Assembly: GCA_937958375.1 (NCBI GenBank)
Contig: CALGNY010000060.1
Location: 1-37,799 of the forward strand
Length of the DNA: 37,799 nucleotides
DNA from: an uncultured Bacillaceae bacterium
GTDB taxonomy: Bacteria > Bacillota > Bacilli > Bacillales > Alkalibacillaceae
Direction: 5' to 3'
Shown here: one piece after another, positions 34,558 through 37,799 of the stretch
Layout: each line of letters opens with the position of its first letter
How positions within the stretch are numbered: position 1 is the stretch's first letter
Translations under genes and position numbers: made by a program
The notes under the pieces: model-generated
The model's database searches: none
Told to the model about the DNA's origin: nothing
What the model saw: only the letters and a program-made list of their open reading frames with translations

Positions 34558-35472
34558 TTGAAAGCGAACTACATCATTGGAATATTACTGATCCTATTAA
34601 TCGCTTCAGGTTGTCAACAAGGTGAAGTTTTTGGACAGGGGAAAGATGCTGAACGAGAGCAGGCTGAAGAAAATCAAACCGAGATGGAACAAGCCGGTGA
34701 AGGTGAAGAATCAGAGCAGGAAGATTCTGAGGGAGAAATCGAAAAAGATTCAGAACAAGAGACAGATAAAGAAATAAACGAAGAGTCAGAAGAAGAAACT
34801 GTCGTAAAAGAAGAAGCCATAAAAGAAGAAGCCATAAAAGAACCACGTTATGAAATGAATGAGGTCTGGAGCTTTGAACCGATCGATGATGCGGATGAAA
34901 AAGTTGTATTAATGACATTCGACGACGCACCGGACAAACACGGCGTAGAAATGGCGGAAACCCTACATAAGTTGGAGGTCCCGGCGATCTTTTTCGTCAA
35001 TGGCCATTTTATAGAATCAGAAGAAGGTCAAGAAGAACTTAAGCAAATCCATGAGATGGGCTTTGCAATTGGAAATCATACATATGATCATCCAAACTTA
35101 AAAGAGATCACAGAGGAAGAACAGGAAGAACAAATCGTCAAATTAAATGATAAGATTGAAGAAATCATTGGCGAACGACCGAAATTTTTCCGGGCACCAC
35201 ATGGCGCGAATACAGACTTTGTCAAGAATTTGGTGAAAGAGGAAGGCATGTTATTGATGAACTGGTCATTCGGCTATGACTTCCAGGCAGATTACATGGA
35301 AAAAGAGGCCTTGGCTGAAATCATGGTCGAAACCGAATTGCTTGGAAATGGCTCGAATTTACTGATGCACGACCGTGAATGGACCCATGCTGCTTTACCT
35401 GACATTGTATCCGGCATTCGTGAAAAGGGCTTTGGTTTTATTGATCCAGAAGAAATTTTGATACCTGAATAA
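34558..35472 (+). CDS. Polysaccharide deacetylase (NodB-domain) lipoprotein
   Basis: A 304-residue secreted lipoprotein. The signal peptide ends in LLIASGC, followed by a highly acidic linker (about 25-95) that contains the exact short repeat EEAIKEEAIK. The NodB domain (about 110-300) has TFDDAP with the catalytic/metal Asp pair, HTYDHPNL with the metal His residues, RAPHG, and a late LLMHD. It probably deacetylates peptidoglycan or another wall glycan. In most relatives the first motif is TFDDGP; Ala replaces Gly here. TTG at 34558 follows GGGAGG by seven bases; the longer in-frame ATG at 34432 would hide the signal peptide. Confidence 0.9.
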   Translation: MKANYIIGILLILLIASGCQQGEVFGQGKDAEREQAEENQTEMEQAGEGEESEQEDSEGEIEKDSEQETDKEINEESEEETVVKEEAIKEEAIKEPRYEMNEVWSFEPIDDADEKVVLMTFDDAPDKHGVEMAETLHKLEVPAIFFVNGHFIESEEGQEELKQIHEMGFAIGNHTYDHPNLKEITEEEQEEQIVKLNDKIEEIIGERPKFFRAPHGANTDFVKNLVKEEGMLLMNWSFGYDFQADYMEKEALAEIMVETELLGNGSNLLMHDREWTHAALPDIVSGIREKGFGFIDPEEILIPE

Positions 35473-35476
35473 TATG

Positions 35477-35517
35477 AATCCATAACTGGAGGAGGGTCTA
35501 GTTATGGGTTTCTTTTT
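35477..35517 (+). terminator. Terminator after the polysaccharide deacetylase gene
   Basis: AATCCATAACT and AGTTATGGGTT form the stem (one mismatch) and TCTTTTT follows. Confidence 0.75.
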
Positions 35518-35603
35518 GTGCAAAAATAATTCGTTCTAAATTTTAAATTTTCTGAGTAAATGGTACAATTACTAAAGACGATCCTTTGAAGGGGGAATTT
35601 GCT

Positions 35604-36569
35604 TTGAAAACAAGAATTACTGAATTATTGGGTATCGACTTGCCGATTATCCAAGGTGGATTGGCTCATTTGGCTTATTCAGAGCTTGCGGCTGCGGTTT
35701 CTAATGCAGGTGGGCTAGGCCAAATTACAGCCATGAGTTTGGATAGTGAAGATACGTTAAGGGAAGAGATAAGAAAAGTGAAAGAACTGACGGACAAGCC
35801 TTTTGGGGTCAATTTTGCCATTGGGCAGCATGGTCGTCCGTTTGAACATATGGTCCAAGTAGCATTGGATGAAAAAGTACCAGCCATTTCTGTTACGGGA
35901 GGCAACCCGAAGCCAGTTTTAGATATGTTTGATGGAACAGACACGAAAAAGTTGGTTTTGGTTGCAGCCAAAAGACAAGCAGAGAAAGCGGAAGAGTTAG
36001 GGGCAGATGCTGTCATGGTGGTCGGCTATGAGGGCGGTGGCCACTTAGGCAGGGACCATATCGGAAATTTTGTTTTGATTCCAGAAGTGGTCGATGCCGT
36101 AGATATTCCGGTTGTCGCTTCGGGTGGAATTAACGATGGAAGAGGATTGATGGCTGCTTTGGCGTTTGGTGCAGAAGGAATCGAAATGGGCACCCGTTTT
36201 ATTGCAACGAAAGAATGTGTGCATGCAAGCGAACCATACAAAAAAGCGATTCTAGATGCGGATCAACGTTCTACCGTCATGATTAAAGAATCCATCGGCG
36301 CACCTGCTAGAGTATTACGAAATGAGTGGACAGATAAAATCCTTGAATTGGAAAGTCAACAGGCGGGTTATGAAGGATTGAAAGATTATATAAGCGGAAA
36401 AGCCAATAAACGGTTCATCCATGATGGAGTGGAAGAGGAAGGCTTTGGCTGGGCAGGCCAGGTTTCCTGGAGGATTGACGATATACCGACCGTTGAAGAA
36501 TTATTTAACCGGATAGTTGAGGAAGCGGCGGACATCGGCGAACGGTTTGGACAAGTGATACAAAAATAA
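35604..36569 (+). CDS. Nitronate monooxygenase-like FMN enzyme
   Basis: A 321-residue TIM-barrel flavoprotein of the nitronate monooxygenase / 2-nitropropane dioxygenase family. IIQGGLAHLAYSELAAAVSNAGGLGQI at the N-terminus, GYEGGGHLGRDH with the putative catalytic His, and VVASGGINDGRGLMAALAFGAEGIEMGTRF (FMN phosphate site) are characteristic. Such enzymes oxidise alkyl nitronates; some relatives are enoyl-ACP reductases (FabK), so the true substrate is uncertain. TTG at 35604 is eight bases after GAAGGGGG. TACAAT near 35564 may be its -10 box. YktA follows after 12 bases, probably in the same transcript. Confidence 0.85.
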   Translation: MKTRITELLGIDLPIIQGGLAHLAYSELAAAVSNAGGLGQITAMSLDSEDTLREEIRKVKELTDKPFGVNFAIGQHGRPFEHMVQVALDEKVPAISVTGGNPKPVLDMFDGTDTKKLVLVAAKRQAEKAEELGADAVMVVGYEGGGHLGRDHIGNFVLIPEVVDAVDIPVVASGGINDGRGLMAALAFGAEGIEMGTRFIATKECVHASEPYKKAILDADQRSTVMIKESIGAPARVLRNEWTDKILELESQQAGYEGLKDYISGKANKRFIHDGVEEEGFGWAGQVSWRIDDIPTVEELFNRIVEEAADIGERFGQVIQK

Positions 36570-36581
36570 GGAGGGATCTGC

Positions 36582-36854
36582 TTGGAATACAGTTATCCAA
36601 TCGACCCGGATTGGTCTACCGAAGAGATCATGCAGGTCATTGATTTCTTTCAACAAGTAGAGGAAGCATATGAATCAGGGACCTCTTCTGAGAAAGTACA
36701 ATCGACTTATAAGAAGTTTAAACAAGTGGTTCCGTCAAAAAGTGAAGAGAAAACTTTATTTAAAGAGTTTGAGAAGAAATCTGGATATGTCCCCTATGAC
36801 GTCGTCAAAAAAGCAAATCAGCAAGAAGAAGGAACAATCCAGTTAAAAAAATAA
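36582..36854 (+). CDS. yktA: YktA, UPF0223 family protein
   Basis: A 90-residue soluble, mainly helical protein beginning MEYSYPIDPDWSTEEIMQVI and containing KKSGYVPYDVVKKA. It matches UPF0223 (B. subtilis YktA), of unknown function. TTG at 36582 follows AGGAGGG by about seven bases. Together with the convergent yktB it repeats the B. subtilis yktA-yktB neighbourhood. Confidence 0.9.
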   Translation: MEYSYPIDPDWSTEEIMQVIDFFQQVEEAYESGTSSEKVQSTYKKFKQVVPSKSEEKTLFKEFEKKSGYVPYDVVKKANQQEEGTIQLKK

Positions 36855-36872
36855 GTATTAAATCCTGCGATA

Positions 36873-36937
36873 TAATCGCTCAGGTCTAAAGGACAAACAA
36901 GCGCGCGCTTCGGCATCGTTTGCTCCCTGAGCGATTA
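36873..36937. repeat. Palindromic structured element between yktA and yktB
   Basis: A perfect 12-bp pair, TAATCGCTCAGG and CCTGAGCGATTA, encloses about 41 bases that themselves hold CAAAC/GTTTG arms and a GCGCGCGC core. No T-run follows on the plus strand. A terminator for one or both convergent genes, or a small dispersed element, are both possible. Confidence 0.6.
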
Positions 36938-36968
36938 CATGCAGTTATCTAGTTGTTTTTAAACGGAA

Positions 36969-37613
36969 TTATTGATTCGGGCTCACATTTTTAGCAAGGT
37001 CGTATATCGGCATGACCTTTTTCAGTATATGTTCACATTCATTCAAAAACTTATCCCCATCTTTCAGAATTGGATCTTTTCGATCAAACGTTTTACCACA
37101 GAGGATTTCCGCTTTTTTTACGTTTTCCAATCGATCGACAAGCTCGTCAAAGCCACCCTTTTCGATTTCTTCTTGAGAAATGGTTTCAGGCTGCATGTGG
37201 TCTTTTGACCAAACAAAGTCATCCGATAAATGACTCAAAATATCTTCTTTGTTTTTCTTGAGCTGCTGAGCCAACCCAACCTTAATCGGGCTTTCATAGA
37301 TGACCGCAAACCAAACGAACACATGCGTTTCCCACATGCCGACTTGAAAATGAGGCAACATTTTATAGCCGCGCTTACTGCTTGCAAGCGCTGCCCACGT
37401 GTCATTCGGTGGGTTTTTTGTCCGTCTTGCGTGTTTGGCAACGTGTACAAACATTTCGTCACCAGAAAGGCTGGATACAGTCGGTTCAAGCTCTGTTGCA
37501 ATCGCTTCGAGCTTTGTCGAAATTCGGCTTCTCAGCGCTTCCATCCGTTCTTCCAATCCTTCAATTTTGAAAACATCGAAATCTTTTTGATCAAATCCTT
37601 TGAATGTTGTCAT
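36969..37613 (-). CDS. yktB: YktB, UPF0637 (DUF1054) family protein
   Basis: A 214-residue soluble protein starting MTTFKGFDQKDFDVFKIEGL, with VHVAKHARRTKNPPNDTWAA and the aromatic-rich HFQVGMWETHVFVWFAVIYE stretch. This is the UPF0637/YktB family, whose function is not established. GAGGGGTTAG precedes the ATG. It converges on yktA and diverges from the partial gene at the right edge. Confidence 0.92.
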   Translation of the reverse strand: MTTFKGFDQKDFDVFKIEGLEERMEALRSRISTKLEAIATELEPTVSSLSGDEMFVHVAKHARRTKNPPNDTWAALASSKRGYKMLPHFQVGMWETHVFVWFAVIYESPIKVGLAQQLKKNKEDILSHLSDDFVWSKDHMQPETISQEEIEKGGFDELVDRLENVKKAEILCGKTFDRKDPILKDGDKFLNECEHILKKVMPIYDLAKNVSPNQ

Positions 37614-37779
37614 CTAACCCCTCTTTCTTTCTAAATCCAACAATACGTTAAATTGTAGCATAATCGGGTAGAGAAATTAAGGATTGTGAATGGTTACGCA
37701 AATTACTTGGAATGCACTTTTCATTGTTCTTTGATAAGATACGGATACGAAAGATGTCGGGGCTAAAGGAGCATGGTAC

Positions 37780-37799
37780 ATGGATAACTACACAAAAAA
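37780..37799 (+). CDS. Start of a truncated gene, possibly suhB-like
   Basis: ATG at 37780 with AAAGGAG (37765-37771) eight bases upstream opens MDNYTK before the window ends. Only six codons are visible. In B. subtilis the inositol-monophosphatase gene suhB (yktC) lies beyond yktB, so that identity is a guess from gene order alone. Confidence 0.4.

Noticed and set aside
1..37799. tRNA, rRNA, prophage or insertion sequence genes
   Set aside because: No tRNA-like cloverleaf, rRNA segment, transposase, integrase or phage structural gene was recognised anywhere in the window.

Overview
The window comes from a low-GC Gram-positive endospore former of the family Bacillaceae. Three things support this: strong AGGAGG-type ribosome sites with frequent TTG/GTG starts, sporulation-linked small genes (YjcZ-type, Spo0E-type), and gene order matching the Bacillus subtilis ykuE-ykuL-ykuQR-ykuT and ktrC-rnjA-rpoY-def-ykyA-pdhABCD-(yktA/yktB) neighbourhoods. 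Very acidic linkers and tails, two Ktr potassium components and a BCCT osmolyte carrier suggest a salt-tolerant or moderately halophilic member. The genus cannot be fixed from sequence alone.

Layout. 1-256 holds a 51-bp tandem repeat. 380-4900 carries an HD hydrolase, YwpF, a Ktr/Trk potassium channel subunit and a PAS-PAS-GGDEF-EAL protein. 4980-7614 (minus) carries a YjcZ-like peptide and a two-gene envelope operon: a zinc-ribbon/TPR/FxLYD membrane protein and a membrane-anchored HtrA-like protease. 7802-8984 is a cluster of very small genes (a 27-residue membrane peptide, DUF1659, DUF2922, YvrJ) interrupted by a palindromic MITE-like element. 9046-13232 has signal peptidase I, a Spo0E-like phosphatase, PatA, a small membrane protein, a SCO1-type lipoprotein and YkuE. 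13415-18657 has a hemolysin III protein, DarB, DapH, DapL, a VOC protein, a 21-bp repeat field and YkuT. 18885-22478 encodes a heterodimeric ABC exporter. 22579-26236 has KtrC, RNase J1, RpoY and peptide deformylase. 26436-32358 has YkyA and the complete pyruvate dehydrogenase operon. 32513-34349 has a second 21-bp repeat array and a BCCT transporter. 34558-37799 has a polysaccharide deacetylase lipoprotein, a nitronate monooxygenase-like enzyme, YktA, YktB and the first codons of one more gene.

How the genes fit together. PatA, DapH and DapL are three enzymes of the acetyl branch of diaminopimelate/lysine synthesis. DarB, KtrC and the KtrB/D-type channel belong to the c-di-AMP-linked potassium network of Firmicutes, and OpuD-like uptake fits osmotic adaptation. 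RpoY and RNase J1 are co-transcribed. PdhA-D form a full complex with one lipoyl domain per E2.

The least explained material is intergenic. There are several unrelated or distantly related repeat families with units of 21 or 51 bp. Every one whose two flanks are visible lies between convergent genes. The small-protein cluster at 7.8-9.0 kb and the zinc-ribbon/HtrA operon are the best candidates for undescribed protein systems.
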